Of a stretch of 64,000 nt of DNA, positions 10,827 to 23,751 are shown piece after piece. Made by a program: the position numbers and the translations under genes. The DNA is from Dryomyza anilis. Taxonomy: Eukaryota > Arthropoda > Insecta > Diptera > Dryomyzidae. The notes beneath the pieces are model-generated. The model did no database searches, had not been told where the DNA came from, and saw nothing but the letters and a program-made list of their open reading frames with translations. How positions within the stretch are numbered: position 1 is the stretch's first letter; every line of letters starts with the position of its first letter. Where the stretch lies: assembly GCA_951804985.1 (NCBI GenBank), contig OX638135.1, positions 40,524,617 through 40,588,616 of the forward strand. The letters are read 5' to 3'.

Positions 10827-12039
10827 CCCAGATAGCAAACGTTCGTCGCACAAAAATCATGTCGTGCGGGCTCACATCGTGCGAGCTATATGCGAACAAA
10901 ATGAACACTTAACGTGCGGACGCACGACATGAGTGCATAGTGAGAGCTGTGTGCGAGCATACAAAAATCACAAAACTCGCATTCGTGCGGGCGCACATCG
11001 TGATTGCGTAGTGAGATCATAGTGCGAGCACTCAAAAATAATAAAAATTGTATAAAATCAAACGCACGACATGAGCACACAAAATTCAAAAAACTCGCAT
11101 TCGTGCGAGTATTATAGTACAAATTTGTAATGTTGATTCTTCGAATTGCCTTTGATTTTACATACAATTAAATAAATAAATATTAAAAATCATGTTCATT
11201 GTGCGTGTTTTAAATCGTATATTTTGGAAAATCAAGCGCAACTATCAATTTTTGCAGGTAAGTATACAATTGTTTGTTTAGTTTAATTATTGTTTAAGTT
11301 GGAAAGCTGGCTCAAGAGTGAAAAAGTGGTGCAAAACAAGTTTTATGCAATGAAACATCACAATGTATAAGTTCTTTCCGTATACAATTTTTATTGATCC
11401 GCATGTTAACAATGCTGAATGTGCTGAGTTTCAAGCTGTTTAAAGTCAACTCGCTACTTTGATCATCACATAGTTCCGAACGCTCGTTTTGGCTTGTTCA
11501 TTTCCTAATTGTGATTTCAGAGCTCAATTTAATAAGTCCTCGAGAAGTGAACCCGATGGCACATTCTCAGCTCTATTGAATGGTAAATGACGTGGCTGTG
11601 ACCACTAAAACATGGTTTTAGAGGTGTATTTATTTATTTATTTATTTATTTAGTTAATTGGATGGATTTTTTTTTAATTTTTAAAATGTATATATATTCA
11701 GGAAAATGTCACCTCAATGTCCACGATGATTTTCAAAGACTTATTGAGTTATGGTACTCTACAGCATGTAAAGAAATTTTGTTTTACAAATTTTATTTAA
11801 TATTTTAATTAATATTAATATGGTAATTAATTTTAATGATACCAATTAAAACAGTAATGTATTTTTTTATATAGGTGTTCTACCTAGTACGTCTGGATCA
11901 AAAATATGGTTTTGAAACCAATGCGCCTGCAGCAACAACAAAAAATAACATCTCACGAATTCCAAAAACAGTACCAAAGAAATGGCTGGCGATAATGTGT
12001 GTTTGTTTGTTTTGATTAAGAAAATTGTTTTAATTCAGT

Positions 12040-14317
12040 TTCATAGGGGACTATGGGGGCGATTATCACAAGGCAACGTGTCTGAGTCCTTCAACATGGC
12101 GAAGCCAGCGCAATCCTTGTCGGTGTCGTCTCGAGTCAACTCACTGGTCACCAGAATTGACAAATTGTCGGTGGAAGTCCTCCTCGTGTAAGTCCCTGGA
12201 AACGGCGCTCTTCACCACCCGGTGAAGAAGTCGGCTAAAGTGAGTGGCGAGCATCTCCCTCGGAGTGAGGGTTCGTGCGTTGGGTTTGGGTCCCACCACG
12301 GAAAAAACCTATGCGCCCAATGAAAACAAAAAAGAAGCCTCGGATAACGACCGATTACAACGATGACGACCCACGCAAACGTTTTAAGGACCATGATTTA
12401 CGGATATGCACCTGGAATGTCCGGACCCTTTATAGGGAAGGTGCCTCTATCCAGCTGGCCGATGTCCTCGAAAAATATAAGACTGACATCACCGGTCCAT
12501 CCAGGAGACAGGGCTGTTCGAAAAAAGCGTCCTGTGATATCTACTATAGCTGCCATGCGGAGAGACACGAATTTGGATGTGGATTTGTGGTCGGCAAGAG
12601 ACTCCGCCACCTTGTCTCTAGGTTCACGCCCGTGGACGAAAGGCTGGCAACAATCCGCATCAAGGCTAAATATTTCCATATCAGCCTAATTTGTGCACAC
12701 GCTCCGACGAACGAGAAAGATGACGAGACAAAAGAGCGCTTCTACGAGCGCCTAGACAACGCATACGAGCGCTGCCCCCCACCACGATATCAAAATCGTG
12801 ATAGGCGATTTTAACGCCAAGGTGGGCAGAGAAGCCATCTATTGTCCCACAATCGGAACATTTAGCCTCCATGCCAACACTTCCGATAACGGAACGAGTC
12901 TAATCGACTTCGCCGCAGCACGAAATATGGTAGTTAGTAGCACTAAATTCGAACATTTCGATATCCACAAGGCCACATGGTTGTCGCCCGATCAAAAAAC
13001 TGGAAATAAAATTGATCACGTTGTGATTGACGGAAGGCACGCTTCGAGCGTTATGGGTGTGAGGAGATTGAGATGCATGGGGACAGGAATGAGGCTCGAA
13101 AATTCTTCGAGAAAATAAGACGCCTAGCCGGAGGTTCAAAATCCGGAGCCTCTTCTTGTAAAGATGAGAACGGAAATCTAGGAAATCTAGTGATGATGAC
13201 CGCAATTCCACCGATAGAGAAGTAAACCCGGCAACCCCAGTACTTGATGACGACGTTGAGATTCCGCCACCCGACCATGACGAGGTCAGAACAGCCATTG
13301 CTCGGCTGAAAAACAACAAAGCCGCAGGCGCTGATGGCCTGCCTGCTGAATTGTTTAAGACCGGAGGCGAAGAGCTAATCGAGAGCATACACGAGCTCGT
13401 AAGCAGAATATGGTCAGTCATGCCAAGTGACTGGAACCTCAGTGTACTCTGCCCAATCCTTAAGAAAGGGGATCCGACTATCGCATACAAGGTTCTATCG
13501 AGCGTATTATGTGAAAGACTGAAGCCCATCGTCAACAGACTGATTTGACCTTATCAGTGCAGCTTCAGACCTGGAAAGTCCACCATAGACCAGATTTTCA
13601 CATTGCGCCTAATCCAGGAAAAGACCCTAGAAAAACAAATCGACACCAACCACCTATTAGTTGACTATAAAGCCGCCTTCGACACTCCGATAAGGGAACG
13701 ATTATACGTCCAAAGGCTGAGTTCAGTATACCTGCGAAACTTATAAGGCTTTGCAGGATGACCCTGAGCAACACACGTTGCTCAGTGAGAATAGGAAAAG
13801 ACCTCTCCGAGTCATTTCATACCGAACGAGGTTTCAGACAGGGTGACTCCCTATCGTGCGACTTTTTTAACTTATTGATGGAGAAAATAGTTCGAGCTGC
13901 GAAACTCCGTCAAAGCGGCACTATCCTCAACAAAAGTGTCGCATATGCCGACGATATTGATATCATTGGCAGGAGCACACGAACAGTCAGCGCAGCATTC
14001 TCCAGATTGGAGAAAGAGTCGCGTCGAATGGGTCTAGCGGTGAACGAGAACAAGACGCAGTTCCTTGTGTCAACAAGCAAAAAAGAGTCCGTGCGTCTTG
14101 GACAAAAAGCTGATTTTGACACCCACCAGTTCGACATTGTGAAGGACTTCGTCTATCTGGGATCCAGCGTAAACAGCAAGAACGACGTCAGCCTGGAGAT
14201 CAAACGGAGAATAACTCTTGCCAATAGGTGCTACTTTGGGCTCAGTAGGCAATTAAGAAGCAGATCCCTCTCTTGCCGTACAAAAATAACGCTCTACAAG
14301 TCACTCATCATGCCAGT
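12040..14317 (+). pseudogene. RTE-clade LINE: endonuclease and reverse transcriptase, broken
   Basis: A target-primed retrotransposon ORF. The apurinic-type endonuclease starts at CTWNVRTLYREGA (about 12407), continues with YYSCHAERHEFGCGF and LICAHAPTNEKDDETKE, and after a frameshift near 12780 with GDFNAKVG and KIDHVVIDG (about 13008). The catalytic Gln-Glu segment after KYKTDI is scrambled. A deletion near 13060-13200 removes the linker. The RT resumes with LKNNKAAGADGLPAELF (13312) and the catalytic box AYADDIDIIG (13941), ending at LYKSLIMPV. Several frameshifts and stops interrupt it. It is cut at 14318, where the Penelope-like element begins. Nearest relatives by motif are the RTE/BovB endonuclease-RT proteins. 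Confidence 0.85.
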
Positions 14318-14779
14318 CCATCGGACGTCATCTTCAGGGAAAACTATAAAAGAACATACACTTGTTAACAATTACATATTTACATTTTTAACATATTTAC
14401 ATTACAAACATATATTTATATTTTATTACAAAAACTATAATGTTGTCAAATATTAAAACATTTATCAACTGTAGACAGTCTAGTGATTTTTTTTTTTTTT
14501 TTATTCGTCGTTTTTGTTTTCAACCAAATTCCTATAGATGTGGGCGCATTTGTCCGTGTCCATTTTAAAGTTGATTCTTCTCTCCGATGTTTGGTTGATT
14601 ATGTGTAACATTTCTAATGTGTAGCGTCTGATGTTGTTTGTCTGTTGTTGGTATATTTCCACTCGCTCGAAGTCTGGTTTGTGTTGCTCTTTGGTACACC
14701 TAGCGCCCTACATCAACACTACAGCAACGAAACAACGATTTAGTAGAGACTCTATTTACGACAAAAATTATAATTACAC

Positions 14780-15785
14780 AAGAAAAGATGAAATTAATAA
14801 TGAAAGCAGCCACAGCACCTAGAATCTATGGGTTTCCAAAAATTCACAAAGACAATATGCCACTTAGACCGATATGTTCATCCATAAATTCGCCATCATA
14901 CGGACTATGTAAATACATTATTCAAATTTTAAAAAACTTGACAAAGGACTCCAAGTACAACGTAATGGTTCACATATTTTTGACGACGAAACCTGTATTT
15001 CATTCGATGTAGTTTCATTATTTCCAAGTATCCCTGTTGACTTCGCTTTAAAAGCAATTGAAAACAAATGGACATTAATAAAAGAACACACAAACATGAT
15101 AAAAGACGTCTTTATGAAAATTCTTAAATTCTGTGTTGTCGATAACAGATATTTTAAATATGACAAGGTGATATACCAACAATTAAAAGGAATGCCCATG
15201 GGATCACCCGCATCGCCAATAATAGCTGACATCATAATGGAAGAACTTCGACACATGTATTGACAACTTAAAATGGAAACCAAGACTTACTACAAAATAT
15301 GTAGATGATATTTTCACAATTATAAAATCCAGTGAGATAGAAGAGACGCTAAAAACACTTAACAAATTCAACAGAAACATAAAATTCAATAAAGAGGAGG
15401 AATCAAATGGACAACTACCGTACCTAGACACCGTAATAATTCGACAAGATGACACGCTAAAACTCGACTGGTTTCAAAAACCTACTGACTCAGGACGACT
15501 AATCAACTATTATTCAAAACCCAAAAAGAATAATAATGAACACTGCGAACAATTTTATTAAAAGAGTTCTGACGACGAAGAATTTCACGACAAAAACATA
15601 AAGCAAAATGGACAACATGGAAAAATCAGGCGTGATATATAGTATAAAATGAACAGGTGACGGATCCAACGTATGCAACAAAGTATATGTTGGTACTACT
15701 AAAACACAATTAAGGACAAGAATATCATCGCACAAATCGGAACATAAATCGACCACCAAAACAATTGAACAAAACCAGACTTCGA
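14780..15785 (+). pseudogene. Penelope-like reverse transcriptase with GIY-YIG endonuclease
   Basis: The protein copies its RNA at nicked DNA; the GIY-YIG domain makes the nick. Visible in order: APRIYGFPKIHKDNMPLRPI (from 14817), FDVVSLFPSIPVD, QLKGMPMGSPASPIIAD (about 15180-15230), the catalytic KYVDDIFTII (about 15295), LPYLDTVIIR, then GVIYSIK (15628) and KVYVGTTKTQLRTRISSHK (about 15680), which are the GIY and YIG halves. Frameshifts occur near 14965 and 15260, and a stop interrupts the GIY-YIG domain between the two halves. The N-terminus is missing where the inverted arm begins. The family assignment is secure; the copy is dead. Confidence 0.88.
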
Positions 15786-16172
15786 GCGAGTGGAAATATT
15801 ACAACAAGAGACAAACAACATCAGACGCTACACATTAGAAATGTTACACATAATCAACCAAACATCGGAGAGAAGACTCAACTTTAAAACGGACACGGAC
15901 AAATGCGCCCACATCTATAGGAATTTGGTTGAAAAACGAAAACGACGAATAAAAAATAAAAAAATAAAAAAAATCACTAGACGATCATAAAGTGTAAGAG
16001 ACAGAAGTAGTTGTCGCACTGTCTACAGTTGTTAAATGTTTTAATATTTGACAACATTGTAAGTTTTTGTAATAAAATATAAATATATGTTTGTAATGTA
16101 AATATGTTAAAAATTTAAATGTCATTGTTATGTAATGTCATTGTTAACAAGTGTGTGTTCTTTTATAGTTTT

Positions 16173-16209
16173 CCCTGAAGATGACGTCCGATGGACGTCG
16201 AAATATCGG
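16173..16209 (+). ncRNA. Hammerhead-like core in the Penelope 3' arm
   Basis: CTGAAGA (16175-16181) fits the CUGANGA box. It is followed by one U, a perfect 7-bp hairpin GACGTCC-GAT-GGACGTC (16183-16199) and GAAA (16200-16203), the order of a hammerhead ribozyme's conserved core. Hammerhead motifs are known in Penelope-like elements. A clear stem III and cleavage site are not seen, and the extra U is atypical, so activity is doubtful. Confidence 0.35.
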
Positions 16210-16598
16210 AAATTAAAAATAAATAATAATTAAATACAAAAAAGAGTATTTTCATTATTTAACCGGACTTTGAGCCTAAACAAAACACTAATAAATAAAC
16301 AAAATAAGAGGTCTACAAAATTAAAAATATAATTGTTAAAAAATATTCAATGTTTTTATTTTCGTTGTTTTGTTTTGGTCGCACTCGTGCGAGCTATATG
16401 CGACTATTATGAGTATCATTTTATTGTGTCACAAATGCGGCATACTATTTTTTTCAAAATTCGTGCGAGCTATATGAGGCTCATATGCGCCTCTATATTG
16501 AGGCGCATATGCTACTGATTTTTAAAACACACGATTGCTACTCTGTGCGTACACGCGTGCGACAGTGCGGGCACAATGCGAGCATTTTGCTGTCTGGG

Positions 16599-17225
16599 AA
16601 GTTCCATAGTATGAAAGTTTTGTTATGTATTTAACATTTTTCAGTATATATAAAATTCTAAATGTAACAAATGATAAGTCGCAACATTTTAAAAAAAGAC
16701 AGGTCATTAAAACATATTAATTTTATTTCTTATGTAAAAATATTAAAAGTCACACAAATTTAAATAATCATAACTAACTAACTCTGATATTATATATGTG
16801 ATTGACAATTTTATATTTGTCAACCACGAAGTATAAAAGAAATATTTTGATTAAAGCTAATGTATTAAACAGAAAAATGTTATATAAAAAATATTATTTT
16901 TAAGATTATTAAGAAAAATTTGGCTTTTATTTTCATTTCACGCAATATATACCATTGGTGAACTTCTCACAAATTTATATAATACTTACTTTTTTAATTA
17001 AAACTGTTTACTACTTTTTAAAACTTAAAACTTTTGTACAATTGAATACTACTATTTTATTATTCATATATACTACTAAAATATGCATCACTGGGCAAAA
17101 AAGAAATATACAACTCACTTCATGTTTTCGAGTACTTTTTGGAAGAATAAAATAAATATAAATTTAGCCCAACGCCGCCGACTTATTATTTCAGAGTTTT
17201 CTTCTGACACAATCAGAAGAAAAAG
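16599..17225. other. AT-rich stretch, probably containing the 5' LTR of the next gypsy element
   Basis: It precedes a PBS-like site at 17226. No second LTR copy exists in the window to define its ends, and no coding signal is seen. Confidence 0.35.
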
Positions 17226-17241
17226 TGGTGACCACGAGAAT
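17226..17241 (+). promoter_or_regulatory. Probable primer-binding site of a gypsy-like element
   Basis: TGGTGACCACGAGAAT resembles the TGGTGACCC-type PBS of many insect Ty3/gypsy elements and lies ~70 bp before the gag frame. One or two mismatches to the usual form. Confidence 0.45.
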
Positions 17242-17293
17242 CCATTTGAACTTGATGAAATAAAATCGTACATTTCATCATCGAAATTTTGGC

Positions 17294-19658
17294 ATGAAAT
17301 TGCCGGATGAGGAGACAACGTCCAACAAGGCTGAGTCCGCTCCTGCAAACGCTGGGGTGATGGTGAACAGAGTTACTGTAAAAGTCCCCCCATTTTGGGC
17401 AGAACGACCAGAAATCTGGTTTGTGCAGGTTGAGGCACAGTTCTCAATCGCACGCATCACTACGGATCTTTCAAAATTTAACACCGTCGTTGCTGCAATA
17501 GATTCGCTAATTTCAGATTCTATTTTATAGCCCCCGGCAAATGGAAAATACGAAAATCTAAAAAGGAGCATTATCGAACGTTTCTGCGACAGCGAGCAGA
17601 AAAAAATACACAAACTTTTATCCGAAGTTGATTTAGGCGATAAGCGCCCTACGCAATTACTCAACGAGCTGAGTAATCTGGCCAAGACACGTTTAGCAAC
17701 GATTAAGGTCGCAGTGGTTATAGCGTTTGCCATCACATGCCAGAGCCATTTTGCAAGCATCAACTACTGACCTACAAGGCCTTGAAAAGCTGTCCGACAA
17801 AATAATAGAGGTGGCGGACTTTCAGCCAACCACTATCGCAGCAAACACAACTGCAGGCATTTCGACGAAATATGACGTTAGTGAGATCAGCATGCGCATC
17901 AAACAATTGGAGCGCCGCTTCGATGAGATATGTAGAAGCGATGCGCGTGAAAATCGACACACTTCACGGGATCAATCATATTTGCAACGTGGCAGAAGTC
18001 AATCACGTAGAGCATCGACGCCGGCTCGAAACACAGTTGATTTGTGTTGGTATCACAAGGCGTACGAGGATAATGCGCTTAAGTGCCGTGACCCTTACAC
18101 ATTTATTAATAAGTCAAAAAACTAAATTTGCCGACTGATTCGTCAGACGGTCAACACGAAAATCTGTAGCTATACAAAATTAAAATGCTTAATCGACACA
18201 GGCGCAGACGTTTTCGTGATGCCACCACGTAATACAGAGAAATTAAATCGTCCACATTCAATTTAACTGTTTGCAGCAAATGGATCTCCCATACGAACTT
18301 ATGGAGAACGATGCAAGCCTGTGGATTCCGATGTGAAACATCAAAGGGAGTATCAGTTTTCTCACGTCCTCGCAGGATTTGTGGTGAAAAACTAGAAGCT
18401 GCGAAAAAGTATTCCAGTTTCTAATCGAGTATGGCATATGCCGCCCGTCGAAAAGCAATTGGGCCAGTCCATTGCATATGGTGCAGAAATCCAATGGAAC
18501 GTGGAGACCATGCGGAGATTACCGCGCACTAAATGCTAAGACAGTACCGGACCGTTATCCGATACCCTTCATACAAGATGTTACCAGTATTCTATTTGGA
18601 AAAAAATACTTTCCACCATCGATTTACAAAGGGCATATCACCAGATTGCCATCGAGCCGAATGACATTCTCAAGACCGCCACTTGGCTTATACGAGTTTT
18701 CTTACATGACTTTTGGTCTTCGAAACGTCGATCAAACGTTTCAGCGCCATATACACTACGTTCAGGAATACAATTTACATTCGCGTAAATTGACGACATA
18801 TTAGTCGCTTCAGAGAATAAGACAGGGCACGAGCAACACCTACGTACAGTTTTTAAGCGGTTGAGGAAATATAATTTGACAATTAAGTGCCAATTTGAAA
18901 AATCAGAATTAAATTTCCTTGGACATACAATTTCCGCAGAAGGGTTCAAGCCAATGGAAGAAAAAGTGGCGCTCATAAAAAAACGTCCGGATAATTGCAA
19001 GACGCAATTAGCAAACGCAACGGTTTTAGGTTACCTTGCACTCAACGCACAGCTGTCATTGAGTACAGACGCATCCGAAGAAGCTGTAGGCGCCGTTCTA
19101 TATCAGATAGTAAATGGTATAGTGGAACATCTTGGGTTTTATTCGAAAAAGCTTAAAGATGCGCAATCAAAATACTGCGCATATGACACGGAGCTCGTCG
19201 CAATTTACCAAGGAGTTCAATACTTTAAACACGCGTTATAAGGAAGAGAATTTGTCATTTTCACGGATCATAAGCCTCTGGCATATGAGTTTCAACAGAG
19301 GAGCGAGAAAGCATCGCCACGGAGAGCTCGTCATCTTGACCATAGTAGTCAATTTTCTACTGACATTCGACACTTGCCGGGCAAAGATAATAATGTTGCT
19401 GATTGGTTGTCACGTATAGATGCAGTTTTTAACGATGAAATTGATTACGAATCACTGGCTAGAGCGCATAGAGAAGACACAAAGTACGCTTCTATTAAAG
19501 GCTTTACCAATTTCTGAAACGACTTCTTCAATCTACTGCGACACTTCCTACGAAACCATTCGTCCATATGTGCCTTTTAGTTTTCGACAAAAAGTAATGC
19601 GAACGTTGCGCAGGTTGTCACATCCAGGCAGTAAGGCAACACAAAAGTTGATAGCACA

Positions 19659-19665
<7 letters not shown>
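17294..19665 (+). pseudogene. Ty3/gypsy gag-pol, heavily decayed
   Basis: Gag begins near 17294 and carries VKVPPFWAERPEIWFVQVEA and FSIARITTDLSKFN, ending near 18110 with a CWYHKAY...KC cluster. The aspartic protease follows in another frame (CLIDTGADVFVMPP at about 18187). RT motifs: [18 protein letters not shown] (18482), then FSTIDL-like, YEF..MTFGLRN, and FEKSELNFLGHTISAEGF (18895). A deletion removes the RT connection. The RNase H reads LSTDASEEAVGAVLYQ, FTDHKPLAYE and IRHLPGKDNNVADWLSR. The integrase zinc-finger region (RRLSHPGSKATQKL) stops at ~19660, where another element begins. At least six frame changes or stops. The protease catalytic DTG is intact, but the protein cannot be made whole. 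Confidence 0.85.
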
Positions 19666-20370
<705 letters not shown>

Positions 20371-20471
20371 TCAAACCAAACCGAAATTATGGCGATTTAT
20401 ATACTAAAAAACAGGATTTTCAAAGTTAAGAAAAAAAAATAGAAGAACAATTCTTACCACTCCAAATCATA

Positions 20472-21010
20472 GTGGAATGACCTTTTTTCAATTTCAAGAT
20501 TTTATGTAAATTTTTTCAGAATTTTAAAAATGCAGTTTTTGGATGCTGTGGTGCAAAACAACAAAAATCGTGTTTTTAGAGTTTGCAAAGGGGATGCGAT
20601 AGAAAACTGAAAAATTTAATATAAACTTCATTGACTAATAATAACAACATATTAAAATATGAAACAAATCGGAGGGGGTCAGGGTCAAAGCTCGGCGAAT
20701 TGACTTGGAATGCCCCATATATTACTACTACAATATCAAAGTGGAATGACCTTTTTTCAATTTCAAGAATTTATTTAAATTTTTTCAGAATTTTAAAAAG
20801 GCAGTTTTTGGATGCTGTGGTGCAAAACAACAAAAATCGTGTTTTTAGAGTTTGCAAAGGGGATGAAGGGGGTGCAATAGAAAACTGAAAAATTAAATAG
20901 AAACTTCATTGACCCATAATAACAACATATTAAAATATGAAGCAAATCGGAGGGGGTCAGGGTCAAAGCTCGGCGAATTGACTTGGAATGCCCCATATAT
21001 TACTACTACA
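20472..21010 (+). repeat. 269-bp tandem repeat, two copies
   Basis: Copies 20472-20740 and 20741-21010 both run from GTGGAATGACCTTTTTTCAA through GGATGCTGTGGTGCAAAACA and CGGAGGGGGTCAGGGTCAAA to TTGGAATGCCCCATATATTA. They differ by a few substitutions and an 8-bp insertion (gaagggggt region) in the second copy. No protein recognised. Confidence 0.85.
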
Positions 21011-21860
21011 ATTTTATAAATTTAAATTTGACAAGAAGTAGCTGTAGGGTGTCGCATTTTTTTGCAATTCCCTCCATTTTAATCAAATATCTCATAAACA
21101 AATTTTAAAAAATTTTCCGAAAAATGTCAGTAAGATAAAGTATTTTTTGAACTAATATTAAAATGTTTTTTAAGAGAGCTTAGAGAATTGTGTCTCGACA
21201 CACTTTTTTGGTAACACAAATTTCTTTTTGATTTTTTTGCAAAAACTAATATCTGGACACAGATTTTTTTGCCAATTATCCGTAAGGCAAGGTCTATATT
21301 TTATTTTGTTATAAAGTTTGCATCGCCAACATGTCGAAATCGTGCGATAACTTGCGATATAAATTACCAAAAACGGCCTTTTTTGCAACTTTGTCTCGAT
21401 TTTGTGCAAAATCTCGACGTATAGGAAAAGTTCTATGTACGCAGCAAGAATCAGGAGACCGAAATCAACCAGAAATGATAGGTTTCATTCTAGATTAAAA
21501 TCCTTGTTATCAAATATTGTTTGTAGAGATTTCGCGCACCGGCACTAAAATTGTGTTTATAATCAAAATTGCTTTTTCGATTTCAATGAAATTGATGGGA
21601 ATTGATAAAGGATATTGAAACATGCACTAACCATTTTTTTGTATTTTTTCCAACCACTACTTCCAGAGATACAGTGGCTCAAATTTGAATAAAAAGGGCC
21701 AAACATCACTTTTGTATGGTTGTTCATTTTTAAATATCTTTCGAACTAGAAATGCTAGAAATTTCAGGCTCGTTTTAAAGCGAATAGAACAAGCTTTCAG
21801 AAAAATTAAGTTGTAATTTCTAAACGTGAACATGTGGCGCGTGGGCATTATCCTTGCACT

Positions 21861-22443
21861 TCAAAATTGATGTCCTTAAAAACGTCCCTTTTTAAAATTC
21901 TGAAAAAAAAACATAAGTTTTCGTCAATTTATTATATATATTCATCCAAAATTTCAAGATGGTATTTCGATGGCAAAATAATTTTATAAATTTTTATTTA
22001 TTTTTTGTATAGAAAACATTTTTTTTTTACTGTAAAAGTTGTAATAACTCCTGAATATATATGTAACTTTGATTTCTGAAATGGCGCCAGTTTTAACATA
22101 TTGAATCTAGTTTTTGAGTCACTGATTTTGGGATGTAGTTTTTACGATTTTCGAAAAATGGTATATATCTCAAAAACTAGAGGTAATTTGATGAAACTGA
22201 CGCCATTTTCGAAGTTAGAGTTACAAATACATTGAAAAATTATTGCAAAAGTGACTTTTGAAAAAAATATTTTTTTTTTTAATACAAAAAATATTGAAAA
22301 AATTTAGAAAATTATTTTTTAAAATATGATGCCATCAAAATACCATCTGGAAATTTTGCTTGAACATTTACAATAAATTGGCGAAAATTTAGGATTTTTT
22401 TCAGAATTTTAAAAAGGGTCCTCTTTAAGGACCACAATTTTGA
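21861..22443. repeat. Long palindrome (foldback), arms ~250-290 bp
   Basis: TCAAAATTGATGTCCTTAAA (21861) returns inverted as TTTAAGGACCACAATTTTGA (to 22443). Moving inward the arms keep matching: CTTTTTAAAATTCTGAAAAA, GATGGTATTTCGATGGC, ATGTAACTTTGATTTC, AATGGCGCCAGTTT. The centre is near 22150. Overall identity is moderate (~75-80% by eye), so it is an old inverted duplication. No coding capacity. Confidence 0.7.
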
Positions 22444-22519
22444 ATCGAAAAGCTAAAATCTCAAATTTGACTTTTTTTGGTCGATTTGGTGTGGAATGGC
22501 CCGGCCATATATTATATTT

Positions 22520-23640
22520 TTTTTTCTTTTGTTACATACAGTTTTTAAATGTGATTTGTCATGTTATAAAATACTTGCTCTGTATATATAAGCTTGTGCT
22601 ATTTATTTTTCTTCTAATAAATAATATAATTTATTTATATAATTTTTGTATTTTACTGAACAAATTTATTTTTAAAATAAATTTCATTACAAATTTTTAT
22701 ATTGTGCGCTTTTTGGGCTCCAAAATTTTGGAAATCGGCGAGTTTTTCCAAAACTATCTGGAAAATTATGGTCCAATTTGTTAACAGCTTTTTACCGTTT
22801 CTACAAAATATTTTAGCCGGATTGTTGAAAGTTTAAATAAAATTTTATTTGTATTTTTACATTATAAACATTTTTTTAAGTCTGATTTTAAAGTTTTTGA
22901 AAAATTTTCAATTAATATTATACGAATAATTTATGAAGTTATTAATTTAAAAAAATATACTGTCAATAAGTGCGTAAATTTTGACATAATGGAGTAAAAG
23001 TTACGGCAAATAACGGTTACATTTGTAGAGCTGATTCGAAATTTTTCAGTTTATATATTTATTTAAATTCCAAAAATTAAAATATTGAAATGCGCAGAAT
23101 CAAAAATTGGCTTTTATGTATGAAAAAAAATTGTGTTCAAGAATAATCAAGAGAAATTACAAATTTAAAAAAACCAAACATTTTTGAATAAAATACGATA
23201 TTACTTAGTCAAAATTTTAAAAATCGTAAAATTTCTATTTATCAAATAAAAAATGTTGCCTTTATTTAATTTAATATTTATAACGTTTGAACCAAGAATC
23301 GTAATATTTCCATAAATATGGATTTAAATTTTACAGCACAATAATTAATGCATGGAAGTGTTATTATTGAAGATACGAATTTGAATTTATAATATTAACT
23401 GTTATTAAACCAATGTATTTTCTTGAAATTTCTGTGTTTTGACGTTGACAGTCGTTAAATTTGGAATTTTAAGTTCGTAATTCAGTACTATCTGACGACC
23501 ATACTATTATTAATTTTTAGTTTGAATAATTTTATAAAATAAAATTTTAGCCGATTTCTACTTTTTTAACATGCAATTTTTCAATTAAATTTGTTTAAAT
23601 ATTCAAATTAACTGCAATAAATTAAAATGTAATTTATCCG
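22520..23640. other. AT-rich stretch without recognisable genes
   Basis: Only A/T-biased sequence and chance frames. The motif GGAATGGCCCGGCCATATATTA just upstream (~22490-22513) echoes GGAATGCCCCATATATTA of the 269-bp repeats. Confidence 0.4.
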
Positions 23641-23751
23641 TTTTTGGCCGTTTCATTTCAGTATTTTAGCCGCAATGTTAAAAAAATTCTTGCAAAACTG
23701 GTGACTACTGCTGCTACTTGCTCTGAGCATGCGTGCTTTTTTGTTTTTGGT

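Larger units (their letters stand above)
14318..16220 (+). mobile_element. Penelope-like element with inverted 5' copy of its 3' region
   Basis: The coding core (14780-15780) is flanked by a left arm (14318-14680) that is the reverse complement of the right arm (15771-16194). Shared landmarks are CCATCGGACGTCATCTTCAG / CTGAAGATGACGTCCGATGG at the outer ends and ACTCGCTCGAAGTCTGGTTT at the inner ends. The right arm holds ~40 bp near 15985-16020 that the left lacks. Such inverted or tandem partial copies are usual for Penelope-like elements. It sits at the 3' end of the RTE copy, so it inserted later or terminated that copy. Confidence 0.85.
10827..16598. mobile_element. DNA transposon ends (TIR CCCAGAYAGCAAA) enclosing nested retroelements
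   Basis: Left end CCCAGATAGCAAAC and right end GTTTT-like ...TTTTGCTGTCTGGG form a 12/13 inverted repeat. Both inner flanks (10827-11110 and 16380-16598) are loaded with GTGCGAGC, GTGCGGGC and CGCACGACATGAG motifs, which argues that they are subterminal repeats of one family. Between them lie an RTE LINE (12.0-14.3 kb) and a Penelope-like element (14.3-16.2 kb). A possible short exon with a strong donor (TTGCAG|GTAAGT at about 11258) lies at 11191-11258, but no transposase domain is recognisable. No convincing TSD is visible at the edges, so the two ends may come from rearranged copies. Confidence 0.5.

Noticed and set aside
11191..11258. Possible first exon with a strong splice donor
   Set aside because: No downstream exon or domain could be found; kept only as a remark within the CCCAGATAGC element.
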